From assembly GCA_001804705.1 (NCBI GenBank), contig MHAY01000074.1, forward strand, positions 1 through 32,487: a stretch of 32,487 nucleotides of DNA, written 5' to 3'. Below are positions 16,010 through 25,186 of the stretch, in pieces. Below the pieces are notes generated by a model, which was given only the letters and a program-made list of their open reading frames with translations, was not told where the DNA came from and searched no databases. The translations under genes were made by a program, and so were the position numbers. How positions within the stretch are numbered: position 1 is the stretch's first letter; each line of letters begins with the position of its first letter. Origin of the DNA: Ignavibacteria bacterium RIFOXYC2_FULL_35_21 (GTDB lineage Bacteria > Bacteroidota > Ignavibacteria > Kapaibacteriales > UBA2268).

Positions 16010-17050
16010 ATGTTTCGTTTTGAAAATAGTGTTTTTTTATATGTGCTGGTTCTTATACCGGCATTTGCTTTACTGTATTTTCTTTTGAGAAATTATAGGA
16101 AGAAGCTATTACAGAAGTATGGGGACATGAGCCTACTGAACCAGCTAATGCCTGAAGTGTCGAGATATAAAAATGTAATTAAGATTTCATTGCTTCTTTC
16201 AGGGCTTGCTTTTCTAATACTTGGAACAGCAAATCCACAAATAGGAACTAAGCTCGAAAACTTCAAGCGGGAAGGTGTTGATGTAATTATTGCGATTGAT
16301 GTTTCCAATAGCATGAAGGCTGAGGATGTAAAGCCAAACAGGCTTGAAAGGGCTAAGCAATATGTCTCGAAATTAATTGACAAAATGTATAATGACAGAA
16401 TCGGATTAATTGTTTTTGCCGGGGATGCTTTCATCCAATTACCTTTGACAACGGATTATTCTGCCGCTAAACTGTTTCTCAGCACTGTTGATTGTGACCT
16501 TGTTTATAATCAGGGAACTGCAATCGGAAAGGCAATTGAACTTTCAATGAAATCCTTTAAACAGGAAGAAAAGAAATATAAAGCACTTATTATAATTACT
16601 GATGGCGAGAATCATGAGGATGATGCAATTTCGATAGCTGGTGAAGCGGTTAAGACCGGCATTGTGATTTACACAATCGGCATGGGTTCGATTAATGGAG
16701 CACCGATTCCGATTTACTCGGGAAATCAAAGAGTGAATTTCATGACCGATAACGAAGGTAATACCGTATTAACAAAACTTGATGCAAGCATGCTTGAACA
16801 AATTGCATCCGCAGGTGAGGGTAAGTTTATCCGCTCGACAGGGGATGACCCCGACCTTGCATCTATGCTCGATGAAATAGCAGGTATGGAGAAGAAAGAA
16901 TACAAAGCACAATTATTCACTGACTATGTTGATTATTTTCAATATTTATTTGGGTTGGCTCTGGTACTCCTTTTAGCTGATATTTTTGTATCTGAAAGAA
17001 AGAATAAATTTATTGAATCCTTGAATTTGTTTGGAGAGAAAAAGGTATGA
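16010..17050 (+). CDS. batB: BatB-type von Willebrand factor A membrane protein
   Basis: A 346-residue inner-membrane protein, first gene of a four-gene Bat operon. Two N-terminal membrane segments (about 7-25 and 57-76) and one C-terminal segment (about 305-325) flank a VWA domain. The MIDAS metal site is intact: Asp97-x-Ser99-x-Ser101 in AIDVSNSM, the Thr of QLPLTTDYSAAK, and ITDGENHEDD. The blocks KPNRLERAKQ and RIGLIVFAGDAF are the classical BatA/BatB signature; ROTATION to BatB rather than BatA rests on its place directly before batC and on the N-terminal MFRFENSVFLY pattern. Bat proteins are linked to aerotolerance in Bacteroides, though their molecular role is unsettled. Its last bases overlap the batC start (ATGA). 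The usual moxR, DUF58 and batA genes are not upstream here. Confidence 0.9.
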   Translation: MFRFENSVFLYVLVLIPAFALLYFLLRNYRKKLLQKYGDMSLLNQLMPEVSRYKNVIKISLLLSGLAFLILGTANPQIGTKLENFKREGVDVIIAIDVSNSMKAEDVKPNRLERAKQYVSKLIDKMYNDRIGLIVFAGDAFIQLPLTTDYSAAKLFLSTVDCDLVYNQGTAIGKAIELSMKSFKQEEKKYKALIIITDGENHEDDAISIAGEAVKTGIVIYTIGMGSINGAPIPIYSGNQRVNFMTDNEGNTVLTKLDASMLEQIASAGEGKFIRSTGDDPDLASMLDEIAGMEKKEYKAQLFTDYVDYFQYLFGLALVLLLADIFVSERKNKFIESLNLFGEKKV

Positions 17051-17778
17051 AAAAACTAATTATTGTCTTCTTATTATTGCCTTTAATTTGCACAGCACAA
17101 TCATATAAGGATTATCTGAGGAAAGGCAACAAACTATACGAGCAGAAGAAATACAATGATGCCGAAATAAATTATTTGAAGTCTCTGGATAAGAAGAAAA
17201 ATTCAGACAAGTCGGTTTTCAATATCGGCGATGCACTCTACAAACAGGAGCAGTACGATAAGGCAGCAGAAAAGTTTAATGATTTGACAAACAGAAATCT
17301 TGACAAAGAAACACGAGCAATGGCTTATCATAATCTTGGTAATTCTCTCTTGAAAGATAAAAAATATGCTGAGAGCATCGAAGCATATAAAAATTCATTG
17401 AGAAATACACCCGAGGATTTGGAAACAAAATATAATCTTGAGTACGCAAGACGCATGTTGATTCAACAACAGCAGCAGCAACAGCAAAATCAGCAAAATC
17501 AAAATCAGAATCAGGACAAAAAGCAGCAACAGAAACAACAACAGAATCAGGATAATAAAGACAATAAGGATAAAAACAAGCAGGACCAACAACAACAGCA
17601 GCAACAGGAGCAGAATGATAAGAATCAGCAGAATCAGCAGAAGCAACAGCAGCCAAAAATTTCTAAGCAGGATGCTCAGAGAATGTTGCAGGCTCTAGCA
17701 AATGAAGAAAAAAATCTTCAGAAGAAACTTAATAAACAAGTTGGTACCGGAAGAGTGAAGACTACAAAACCATGGTAA
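17047..17778 (+). CDS. batC: BatC-type TPR protein with Gln/Asn-rich tail
   Basis: A 243-residue exported or periplasmic protein. A signal peptide spans about 1-18 (ending CTAQ). Tetratricopeptide repeats cover about 20-135 (YLRKGNKLYEQKKYNDAEINY, ALYKQEQYDKAAEKF, NLGNSLLKDKKYAESIEAYK). A long low-complexity Gln/Asn/Lys segment follows at about 139-203, encoded by CAG/CAA/AAT/AAG runs (17461-17655). The end (DAQRMLQALANEEKNLQKKL) is the conserved BatC C-terminal helix. TPRs suggest a scaffold for other Bat proteins. The ATG overlaps the batB stop and its own stop overlaps the batD start, so translation is coupled. Gln-rich linkers are common in BatC, so the repeat is not by itself a defect. 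Confidence 0.88.
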   Translation: MKKLIIVFLLLPLICTAQSYKDYLRKGNKLYEQKKYNDAEINYLKSLDKKKNSDKSVFNIGDALYKQEQYDKAAEKFNDLTNRNLDKETRAMAYHNLGNSLLKDKKYAESIEAYKNSLRNTPEDLETKYNLEYARRMLIQQQQQQQQNQQNQNQNQDKKQQQKQQQNQDNKDNKDKNKQDQQQQQQQEQNDKNQQNQQKQQQPKISKQDAQRMLQALANEEKNLQKKLNKQVGTGRVKTTKPW

Positions 17779-19652
17779 AAAATAATTTGAAACATGAATA
17801 TAAATTGAATATGAAGGGTTTATCATTTTCGACTATCATAGCTTTTTTGTTTTTGAATACACTAGCACATGCACAGTTTTCGGCATCTGTGAGTAAAAAT
17901 CCCGTTGCAGTAGGAGAGCAGTTCCAGGTTATTTTTTCATTATCTAATATGAACGGGAATAATTTCAGGGCTCCCGGTTTCAAAGGGTTCACAGTGCTGA
18001 TGGGTCCCAGCACATCACAACAGATGAGCTTTGTGAACGGACAGATGTCGAGAAGTATATCCTATACGTACATCCTTCAGGCTGATGCAGAAGGTTCCTT
18101 TCAGATTGGTTCTGCTTCGATTGATGCAGATGGAAAGACACTCAGAACAAATCCAATTAATATGACTGTCGCAAAGGGCAGCACTCAGCAACAAAAACAA
18201 GCTCAGGGACAAGGGCAGGACCAATCACAAGGTACTCTTAACAAACAGGCAGATGATGTTATTAGTAAGAATTTATTTTTAAGATTGAATGTCAGTAAAA
18301 AAGATGTTTATCAAGGGGAGCAAATCATTGCTACCTATGTTTTATATGTTCATCCGGAATTAAGGCTTGTACAGTTAGTCCCATCGCAAAATGCTCCGAC
18401 ATTCACAGGTTTCTGGACACAGGATATTGATATTGGCAAACTTCAGTTTCATACTGAAAATGTAAATGGAGTTGCATTTAATGCGGCGGTTGTTAAGAAA
18501 GTCGTTTTGATACCACAGCAAACAGGAAAGCTGACTGTCGAGCCATTTATATTTGAAACTGTATGCAGACTCATTGTACAAAATCAACCGAGAAAGAGGA
18601 GAAGTATTTTTGATGATTTCTTTTCCTTTGGTAATCAGTATCAGGATTTTAAGTATAACGCAAGTTCGGGGGCTGTTTCAATTAATGTCAGGCCCTTACC
18701 ATCGGGAGCTCCGCCTGACTTCAACGGCGGTGTAGGAAACCTCTCGATGAAAGCGTGGATTGATAGGCCTAAGACAATAACAAACGAACCTGTAAATTTG
18801 AAAATCCAGATTTCAGGAAATGGTAATTTGAAATTAGTAGAACCTTTTGAACTCAAGCTCCCGCCTGATATAGAAACTTATGACCCTAAGGTCAATGATA
18901 ATATTTCTGTTTCAGGTTCGGGAGTATCAGGCACGAGAACATTTGAGTATCTGCTGATACCAAGACATGCCTGCGAATATAAAATTGAACCTGTTGGTTT
19001 TTCATATTTTGATTTATCTTCCAAGCAATACAAGACACTAACATCGCAGGAATTTATTATACAGGTTGAGCAGGGGACAGGTGATGAGGCTTATCAGTCA
19101 ATCAGTGGTGTGAAAAAAGAGGATATAAAATATATCGGGAAGGATATAAGGTTTATAAAAAATTTATCAGGGGGTTTAACTAAGAAAAGCAATACATTCT
19201 TAGGTTCTGCCGGGTTTTATGCTTTGTTCTTTTCTCCAATGTTCTTGTTCCTTTTATTTTTCATTTATCTGAAAAGACAACAGAAATTGGAAGGTAATCA
19301 AGCCTTGCTGAAAAATAAAAGAGCAACAAAAATGGCAAGGAAAAGGCTCCAAACAGCAAAATTGTTACTTAATCAATCTAACGAAGATAAATTTTATGAA
19401 GAAGTTTCTCACGCTTTGTGGGGATATTTGAGCGATAAGCTGACGATACCAATTTCTGAATTGAACAAGGACAGTGCTTCGTTTGCAATGAGTCAAAGAA
19501 CTGTCGGAGAAGAAAAAATACAGCAATATATGTCAACGATTGATTACTGCGAATTTGCAAGATTTGCGAGGTCATCGAATGATGTCAGTAAACAGAATAT
19601 TTATGATGATGCTGTCAGGGTTATTACCGAATTAGAAGGAGCATTAAGATGA
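17772..19652 (+). CDS. batD: BatD-type oxygen-tolerance protein
   Basis: A 626-residue envelope protein. A signal peptide lies within the first about 35 residues (cleavage near AHAQ). Repeated beta-sandwich modules follow (FSASVSKNPVAVGEQFQVIFS is the classical BatD opening; a second module starts LFLRLNVSKKDVYQGEQIIATY and a third near AWIDRPKTITNEPVNLKIQI). One membrane segment lies at about 480-500 (FYALFFSPMFLFLLFFIYL), then a cytoplasmic helical tail to the end. The ATG at 17772 overlaps the batC stop and is favoured for coupling, but ATG 17811 gives a more typical signal peptide; both remain possible. The gene ends in an ATGA overlap with batE. Function is unproven at the molecular level; the operon context is its best evidence. 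Confidence 0.9.
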   Translation: MVKNNLKHEYKLNMKGLSFSTIIAFLFLNTLAHAQFSASVSKNPVAVGEQFQVIFSLSNMNGNNFRAPGFKGFTVLMGPSTSQQMSFVNGQMSRSISYTYILQADAEGSFQIGSASIDADGKTLRTNPINMTVAKGSTQQQKQAQGQGQDQSQGTLNKQADDVISKNLFLRLNVSKKDVYQGEQIIATYVLYVHPELRLVQLVPSQNAPTFTGFWTQDIDIGKLQFHTENVNGVAFNAAVVKKVVLIPQQTGKLTVEPFIFETVCRLIVQNQPRKRRSIFDDFFSFGNQYQDFKYNASSGAVSINVRPLPSGAPPDFNGGVGNLSMKAWIDRPKTITNEPVNLKIQISGNGNLKLVEPFELKLPPDIETYDPKVNDNISVSGSGVSGTRTFEYLLIPRHACEYKIEPVGFSYFDLSSKQYKTLTSQEFIIQVEQGTGDEAYQSISGVKKEDIKYIGKDIRFIKNLSGGLTKKSNTFLGSAGFYALFFSPMFLFLLFFIYLKRQQKLEGNQALLKNKRATKMARKRLQTAKLLLNQSNEDKFYEEVSHALWGYLSDKLTIPISELNKDSASFAMSQRTVGEEKIQQYMSTIDYCEFARFARSSNDVSKQNIYDDAVRVITELEGALR

Positions 19653-20407
19653 AATACAGATTATGTGTATTAATATTTTTAATTTTAATCACTTCATCAT
19701 TATTTGCAAATGAAGCCCTCGAAACATTTAAAAAAGGGAATATGCTTTATCAAAATGGCTATTATTCCAAAGCAGCGTCAAATTATGAAAAAATCATTAA
19801 TAATGGCTATGAGAATGCAGAACTATACTATAATCTGGGGAATGCTTATTTCAGGATGAATAAAATTCCTAATTCCATTATCAATTATGAAAGGGCATTA
19901 AGATTATCGCCCGATGACGAAGATATTATTGTGAATCTGAATGTCGCAAACCTGAGAATTGTTGATAAAATTGAACCCGTCCCCAAATTTTTTCTTGTGC
20001 AATGGTATGAAGTCATTAGAAACCTCTTTACATCCGGTAATTGGGCTGTCATTCAAGTTGTTTTTTTATGGGTTGTATTTATTTCACTTGGTGTATTTGT
20101 ATTTCTCGAATCGCCTTTTATAAAAAAGATAATATTCGGAACATTAGTTATATCAATATTTATTTCAGTCATGTCATTGATATTTGCAATTCAACAAAGT
20201 GGCTATGAAAATTCCCGCAATTCAGCAATAGTATTTGAGCCGACTGTTTATGTGAAAAGTTCACCGGAAGAAGATGGGAAAGACCTTTTCATTCTTCATG
20301 AAGGCACAAAAGTAAACATAGTCGATGCTGTCGGAAAATGGAGAAAAATCAGACTTGCAAACGGCAACATAGGCTGGGTGCCGGGTGAAGCAGTCGAGCT
20401 GATATAA
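19649..20407 (+). CDS. batE: BatE-type TPR and SH3-domain membrane protein
   Basis: A 252-residue protein ending the Bat operon. A signal peptide (about 1-20, ending LFAN) is followed by TPR units (ALETFKKGNMLYQNGYYSKAASNYEKI, ELYYNLGNAYFRMNKIPNSIINYERAL). Two membrane segments lie at about 131-150 and 156-178, and a bacterial SH3-like domain at about 190-250 (VYVKSSPEEDGKDLFILHEG, then GKWRKIRLANGNIGWVPGEAVE). This TPR, two-helix, SH3 order is the BatE layout. The start overlaps the batD stop, so translation is coupled. It runs convergently into the DUF5686 gene with 46 bases between stops, filled by an AT-rich repeat. Confidence 0.87.
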   Translation: MKYRLCVLIFLILITSSLFANEALETFKKGNMLYQNGYYSKAASNYEKIINNGYENAELYYNLGNAYFRMNKIPNSIINYERALRLSPDDEDIIVNLNVANLRIVDKIEPVPKFFLVQWYEVIRNLFTSGNWAVIQVVFLWVVFISLGVFVFLESPFIKKIIFGTLVISIFISVMSLIFAIQQSGYENSRNSAIVFEPTVYVKSSPEEDGKDLFILHEGTKVNIVDAVGKWRKIRLANGNIGWVPGEAVELI

Positions 20408-20430
20408 GAAAATAGGGTAAAATTCCAACT

Positions 20431-20451
20431 CATAATTCATAATTCCTAATT
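20431..20451. repeat. AT-rich AATTC/TAATT gene-end repeat
   Basis: Between the batE stop and the stop of the convergent DUF5686 gene lies a tandem CATAATT unit followed by CCTAATT. It belongs to the same low-complexity class as 15767-15805 and 27021-27056. No terminator hairpin is evident in this 46-base gap. Confidence 0.4.
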
Positions 20452-20453
20452 GA

Positions 20454-22853
20454 TTAGAACGGTAGTGATACTCCCAGTCCCCATCCGAAACTGCCATGTG
20501 CCAGCGGTCCTAATCCCCATCTTGCATCGAATGACAGATAACCGACATTACTGATGAAAGTCGGTATCCTGCTTAAACCAAAACCAATTTCAGAATAATA
20601 GTCATTCCCTGTTTGTTTGTAATATGAGGATGGATGGGATATATACCTGCCTGAAGAACCGGAAAGAATCAAATCAATCCCTCGTCCTTCATATCTCGGC
20701 AAGCCGATTGCCCGCCACCATAAATCTGTGAGGTTATAATTGATATGAGCCGTATAATATTCGTTACCACCAAATACACCTATTGGTGCTGAGTAAAACA
20801 CACCCGACTGCCCAATGATACTCAGTCTCGTTGGCATCCTGAATTGTTCCTGATAAGGTGTTGTCTTACAGCTTTTGCCACCAATAAATAATAATTCGAG
20901 ATTCATAGGCGTATAGCCTGTATAGAAAGTTGGTATAACAAGTTTCAATTCACCTTCAAATAAATGGAAAAGTGTGTTCTGCTCTTCCATATCACCATAC
21001 ATGGCATTTAATTTTACAGAGGCATTAAAATCTGTATTTCTCAAAAATGAAGAAGAATTGAGGTACAAGCCACCTGCTATTATTCGATAATTATCGGGGA
21101 CAATAGCTGGATTATTTCTCCAAATGCTCGATGAGAAAATTGAATTATTTGTTGTCTTTTGAAGTGAATCATACTTTGCTATTTCAACGAATCCGAATAA
21201 TTGTACAAATGGGAGTCTTGCACTAATACCTGCTCTCCATCCCACTTTTTTATAGTAATCGAAATAATCCTCGTGGAAGATGGCTGATGTCAATGTATTT
21301 ACTAAAAATGGATAATCTATTGTGCTTGTGATATTTTCGATTGTCGAAAAATATTTTCCATACATACTGAGGTTTAGAGCACTTGAATCGAAAATATTTG
21401 TCAGGTTCAAGCTAACCTCACCAAAAGGTTTTTTCTGGCCGAAGCTATAATAACCGCCAAAATTCAAACTCACTTTGTTATAGAATAGGCTTGCCCATGC
21501 TCCAAGCCCAATTGAACAAACTCTATTGAATCTTATGTCAGGATAATAATCAAAGAATTTTGCAGATTTTTCTTTTTCTAAAGAATCTGAAATTGCAGAC
21601 AGGCTGTCAACTTCATGGTACATGCTCAATTCTCGAGGCGTAATTTCTCGTAGAGAATTATTTTCCCAGAACTCGGTTCGTGTTGAATCGGCACCTTTAC
21701 TAACTGTAATTATTCTCGGCTTTTCAGCTTCATAGATTGAATCAGGAAGTGGTTCATTGATTATCGTTTCGCTGTATATACTCGTCGCAGTTGCAAAGGC
21801 GGTTGCATCCAGCATCCCTTTGATTACATCTACTCTTACTTTAGCCGTTAATTCGAGAAATGACGGATACCAAACTCGCTTCGAACTTTCTTCGAATTTC
21901 TGTAAAAATTTTAGACTATCGAGGAAGGGAATAGAAGTGTTTTCACTTGGCTGAAGCGACACTTCAACAAGATTGTAAGTGCCTTCGACGATGCTTACAG
22001 AACCTGTAAAAGCAGGATAGGCCGTTGTTACAGGTTGTACTTTTATCAGGTATACAAACCTGTCATCCAGAGTATTTCTTTCAACCAGTTCGAAATTATA
22101 ATAGCTAAAGGCAGAACTGCTAAGGGGAGTCGGAATTTTTGTATCGAGCATTTCAATTTCATCATCATAAAAATTCATGAAATTTCCTATTGCGAGCAGG
22201 TTTTGTTGGGGTGGTATATTAGATGTTTGTCTCCTTTGAATTATATCGGTACGTGTTATATTTTTTTCAAAATCTCTATAAGTTTTTGAAAATGTTTCGA
22301 GGACAAACATTTTAAATTTCTCTGGTGCTGTCTCGCCAATTGTACTGCTGACCTGAAAACCACCCTGAGTTGGGCCGCCAAATATGCTTCCAGCGAGTTC
22401 AAGAACAAGCTTGGAATAAAGCATTCCACTGAATGTTTTCAGTTTCTTTAGATTTTCTTCCTTTCGCTCGATAGCGCGTTTTATGATTTCGTTAGCATCG
22501 ATTTTCCCGGTAACTTCGACAGATTTCATTTTGATTGAAGATGGTTTTAATCCTATATATAGAGTGTCCATCTTTCCTTCAATTCCCAGAAATTTAGTTT
22601 CATAGCCAAGGGATGATACCTTAATTATTTTAGCTCCAATTGGAATAGGAAGTCTGAATTTTCCAGAGGATGATGTGTAGGTTCCTCTCTCTGTATTTAA
22701 AACCCTGAGTGTAGCACCGGCTATCGGCTTTTTCGTTTCGGTGTCAATCACAATGCCATTGAAAACATTTACGTTTTGAGATTGTAGTTTGGTTAATGAA
22801 AAAGCAATTAGTATGGTTATAAGTAGAAAAGAAAAAGTTTTAACGCTTGACAT
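20454..22853 (-). CDS. DUF5686 outer-membrane protein with CarboxypepD_reg-like domain
   Basis: A 799-residue outer-membrane protein of the DUF5686 family, which is characteristic of Bacteroidota and of unknown function. A signal peptide spans about 1-26. A carboxypeptidase-regulatory-like module follows (about 29-105: FNGIVIDTETKKPIAGATLRV, then SSGKFRLPIPIG, VSSLGYETK). The conserved DUF5686 block starts DANEIIKRAIERKEENLKKL and is followed by a mostly beta-strand region that ends in barrel-like strands (GFGLSRIPTFISNVGYLSF through GLGVSLPF, with the terminal Phe typical of outer-membrane barrels). No catalytic motif is visible. It sits between the Bat operon (convergent) and the CASTOR-like channel gene (same strand, 150 bases apart), probably as its own unit. 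Confidence 0.9.
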   Translation of the reverse strand: MSSVKTFSFLLITILIAFSLTKLQSQNVNVFNGIVIDTETKKPIAGATLRVLNTERGTYTSSSGKFRLPIPIGAKIIKVSSLGYETKFLGIEGKMDTLYIGLKPSSIKMKSVEVTGKIDANEIIKRAIERKEENLKKLKTFSGMLYSKLVLELAGSIFGGPTQGGFQVSSTIGETAPEKFKMFVLETFSKTYRDFEKNITRTDIIQRRQTSNIPPQQNLLAIGNFMNFYDDEIEMLDTKIPTPLSSSAFSYYNFELVERNTLDDRFVYLIKVQPVTTAYPAFTGSVSIVEGTYNLVEVSLQPSENTSIPFLDSLKFLQKFEESSKRVWYPSFLELTAKVRVDVIKGMLDATAFATATSIYSETIINEPLPDSIYEAEKPRIITVSKGADSTRTEFWENNSLREITPRELSMYHEVDSLSAISDSLEKEKSAKFFDYYPDIRFNRVCSIGLGAWASLFYNKVSLNFGGYYSFGQKKPFGEVSLNLTNIFDSSALNLSMYGKYFSTIENITSTIDYPFLVNTLTSAIFHEDYFDYYKKVGWRAGISARLPFVQLFGFVEIAKYDSLQKTTNNSIFSSSIWRNNPAIVPDNYRIIAGGLYLNSSSFLRNTDFNASVKLNAMYGDMEEQNTLFHLFEGELKLVIPTFYTGYTPMNLELLFIGGKSCKTTPYQEQFRMPTRLSIIGQSGVFYSAPIGVFGGNEYYTAHINYNLTDLWWRAIGLPRYEGRGIDLILSGSSGRYISHPSSYYKQTGNDYYSEIGFGLSRIPTFISNVGYLSFDARWGLGPLAHGSFGWGLGVSLPF

Positions 22854-23003
22854 TTAAATACTCTTTATTAATTATGATAAACCGGATTCAGGTTGAGAAT
22901 ACGGAGGTATTAATATTATGTTTCAAAAAAATTATAACATTTCTTAATTATTCCCATTGTGAATTTCTAAATAGAAAAAATTATTGCTCTTCAGGAAATT
23001 AAT

Positions 23004-24962
23004 TTATCCTAACTGTTCTTCATCTGAGATGATGATTATTTTGTCGCCTTCGGAGAAGAACATTTGGTTCGACTTCTTAGGATTGACAACAACGCCATAA
23101 GCAAGAAAACTCTTTCCTTCTGATAGTTTCCTTGATTGATGTAGTTTGTATCCGATTGCAATCTGATTCCTCTGACGAGCTGATTCCATAACTGTATAGA
23201 AATTGACAGGTCTCCCAAGCTCAACATAAAATTCAGCAGGCTTAATATAGATAGCAGGCCCGCCGGCACTGAATAAATCCTCGAAAACTGTCTTCAGTTC
23301 TTTGTTCTCCGATATTTGCGAAAGCATCAAGCTGTCTAATTTCACGCTGACTATAAAATCATCTGTATAAGTAATTTCAGCAAGCTGTCTGTTCCTGTCG
23401 TCGAGCATTTCACTGACTATTGAAAATGTATGTCCCTTTAGGTCTGCAATATCCCTGAGATGCAACAATGTGCTTAGTGTCTTTGCATCTGTTGACTGCA
23501 CGTCGGTCAGCTCTGTCTGGCTGAGAACAATAATATGGTCGTATTGCTCGATTTGAAGGTCGTCCAGTATTCTTCTATTAGTAGTATCACCGAGCCAGAA
23601 GGTTACAGTCTGATGAGTGAGACCTGAACAGTGAGTTGCGAGTTCTTTCTCGACAGCCATGCTGTCTGCAACGACTGTAATTTTAGAACCGGGCCAGACA
23701 TAGTTATCGAGTTCATTAAGAATTAACGGAGCACGCCTGTTCCAGCCAAGAATTAAAGTTGATTCGGCTCTGGGAGGCACGTATTTCGGAGCAATCCTGA
23801 TTGCACCCGGGTCAATGCCAAACTCTGTCAATCCTGAAAGTATAACGGTATCATCATCTTCGGAAACGGCAATCACCATATCGCCTTTTTCAATCTTGGT
23901 TGTCATAGGAGGCTTTATCATTATTCTGCCGTCATGGCGGCGTAAACCAATTATGGCTGAAGTTTCATAAGCAAACATTGCTTCAACAAATGTTTTACCG
24001 ACGATTTTTGATTCTTCCTGAAAATAAATTTCATCGCCTTTGAAGTCGAGCAATTCTGTGAATACGACAGAAAGTCCTGGCTGGCGGCAGGTTTGAGCAG
24101 TGATTCTTGAAATCAGGTAATCAAAGACAACAAGCTGAACTTCGTTTTTACCGGCAATTTCTGCTATTCTGACATTTCTCGGGTCCCTCACTTCTGCAAC
24201 AATGTGATACTTAAGGGGAACAGGTTTCCTGTGGGGATTATTGGTTATAGCAAGAATAGTTTTGATAACAATCGAGTCCGGGTCTCCTGTTTCGGGTGCA
24301 AGGATTATTATAGCTTTTGCTTCGTTAAGGTTGACAATTTCAAGGTCCTGAAGGTCAATCGGATTTCCGGTTCTGCAAATCAATTTTGTATTCTGAGTGC
24401 TTCCGCATTTCGATTTGACTTCATCTTCCATTTCGACTTTATCTTTTTCGGCAAGTATAGCAACGCTTGGATTTTTCTGATTTTCATTGGCTATTACAAG
24501 CTCAGATACAATTTGAAAAACCTGGAAAGACCAGCCAAGAACGACTGTATGATTTTTCTCGACAACAAAAGACTTGCCTTTTCGGAGGTCGCTGATTTTC
24601 CTTACGACACCGCTGTTGACAATGCCGATCAAGGCACTTAACATAAACAAACCGCCAATAGTTGCTATGAACATAAAAAATACAAACAAAGTATTTATTG
24701 GGTCATAAGCGACCACACCGCCGTCAAGTGTCCTTAAAATGGTAATCCAAATTGTCCCGAAATATCCAATTTCATGAGAATTTTGCAATCCCTGTATTGC
24801 CTGGTCTTTGGGGATAGCACCCGTAATATAAACAAAGAAAGCCAGAACAAATATTGACAGGGCGGCTGCAAGTGATAATAAAAGAATAGGGGCAAATGTC
24901 CCTTTTGACATTAAATTATCAAAAACGTATCTCAGGCGTTGGTATAATGTTACTTTTTTCAT
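23004..24962 (-). CDS. CASTOR/POLLUX-type ion channel with RCK/TrkA-like domains
   Basis: A 652-residue membrane protein resembling bacterial members of the CASTOR/POLLUX/DMI1 channel family, whose plant members are cation channels. A first membrane helix lies at about 22-47 and a second at about 90-116, bracketing the pore-like segment YFGTIWITILRTLDGGVVAYD. Two nucleotide-binding-like RCK domains follow: HTVVLGWSFQVFQIVSELV (about 138) and STLILGWNRRAPLILNEL (about 400), each with a GWxxx glycine turn, and a TrkA-C-like segment between them (ESKIVGKTFVEAMFAYETSAII). The selectivity segment lacks the TVGYG of classical K+ channels. Ion specificity cannot be inferred. It is divergently placed to the methyltransferase pair. 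The start has no strong ribosome-binding site. Confidence 0.85.
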   Translation of the reverse strand: MKKVTLYQRLRYVFDNLMSKGTFAPILLLSLAAALSIFVLAFFVYITGAIPKDQAIQGLQNSHEIGYFGTIWITILRTLDGGVVAYDPINTLFVFFMFIATIGGLFMLSALIGIVNSGVVRKISDLRKGKSFVVEKNHTVVLGWSFQVFQIVSELVIANENQKNPSVAILAEKDKVEMEDEVKSKCGSTQNTKLICRTGNPIDLQDLEIVNLNEAKAIIILAPETGDPDSIVIKTILAITNNPHRKPVPLKYHIVAEVRDPRNVRIAEIAGKNEVQLVVFDYLISRITAQTCRQPGLSVVFTELLDFKGDEIYFQEESKIVGKTFVEAMFAYETSAIIGLRRHDGRIMIKPPMTTKIEKGDMVIAVSEDDDTVILSGLTEFGIDPGAIRIAPKYVPPRAESTLILGWNRRAPLILNELDNYVWPGSKITVVADSMAVEKELATHCSGLTHQTVTFWLGDTTNRRILDDLQIEQYDHIIVLSQTELTDVQSTDAKTLSTLLHLRDIADLKGHTFSIVSEMLDDRNRQLAEITYTDDFIVSVKLDSLMLSQISENKELKTVFEDLFSAGGPAIYIKPAEFYVELGRPVNFYTVMESARQRNQIAIGYKLHQSRKLSEGKSFLAYGVVVNPKKSNQMFFSEGDKIIIISDEEQLG

Positions 24963-25118
24963 TATTGTATCTGCATATTAATTGTAAAATTTTTTTCTTT
25001 TTATTACGATTGAATTTATTTACTAAACTCTTAAATTATGAAAAAATTAACGAAAATTCAATATCAAATATACTTTATTGAAAAAATACTTGATATTTTA
25101 AGGCAAAATCCAACATTA

Positions 25119-25152
25119 TTGGGAAAGATTAATTATAAAATTGTTATTTTTG
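25119..25152 (+). promoter_or_regulatory. Bacteroidota-type promoter of the methyltransferase pair
   Basis: A TATTTTTG box (25145-25152) fits the TAnnTTTG -7 consensus of Bacteroidota primary sigma promoters. A TTG (25119-25121) lies 23 bases upstream, at the long end of the accepted spacing. The -7 box is about 35 bases before the methyltransferase start. Confidence 0.45.
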
Positions 25153-25186
25153 CATCTCATTTAATTAAGGACTACACTTATAATTG

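Noticed and set aside
17276-17656. Minus-strand frames across the batC repeat (one almost pure Leu/Ile/Val)
   Set aside because: These are mirror translations of the CAG/CAA repeat. They resemble membrane segments only because CTG/TTG/TTA are the complements of the Gln and Asn codons.
22903-22947. Nine-residue + strand frame after a GGAGG-like site in the gap between the DUF5686 and channel genes
   Set aside because: Too short to support, lies in AT-rich DNA with no downstream + strand gene it could lead, and no conservation can be judged.
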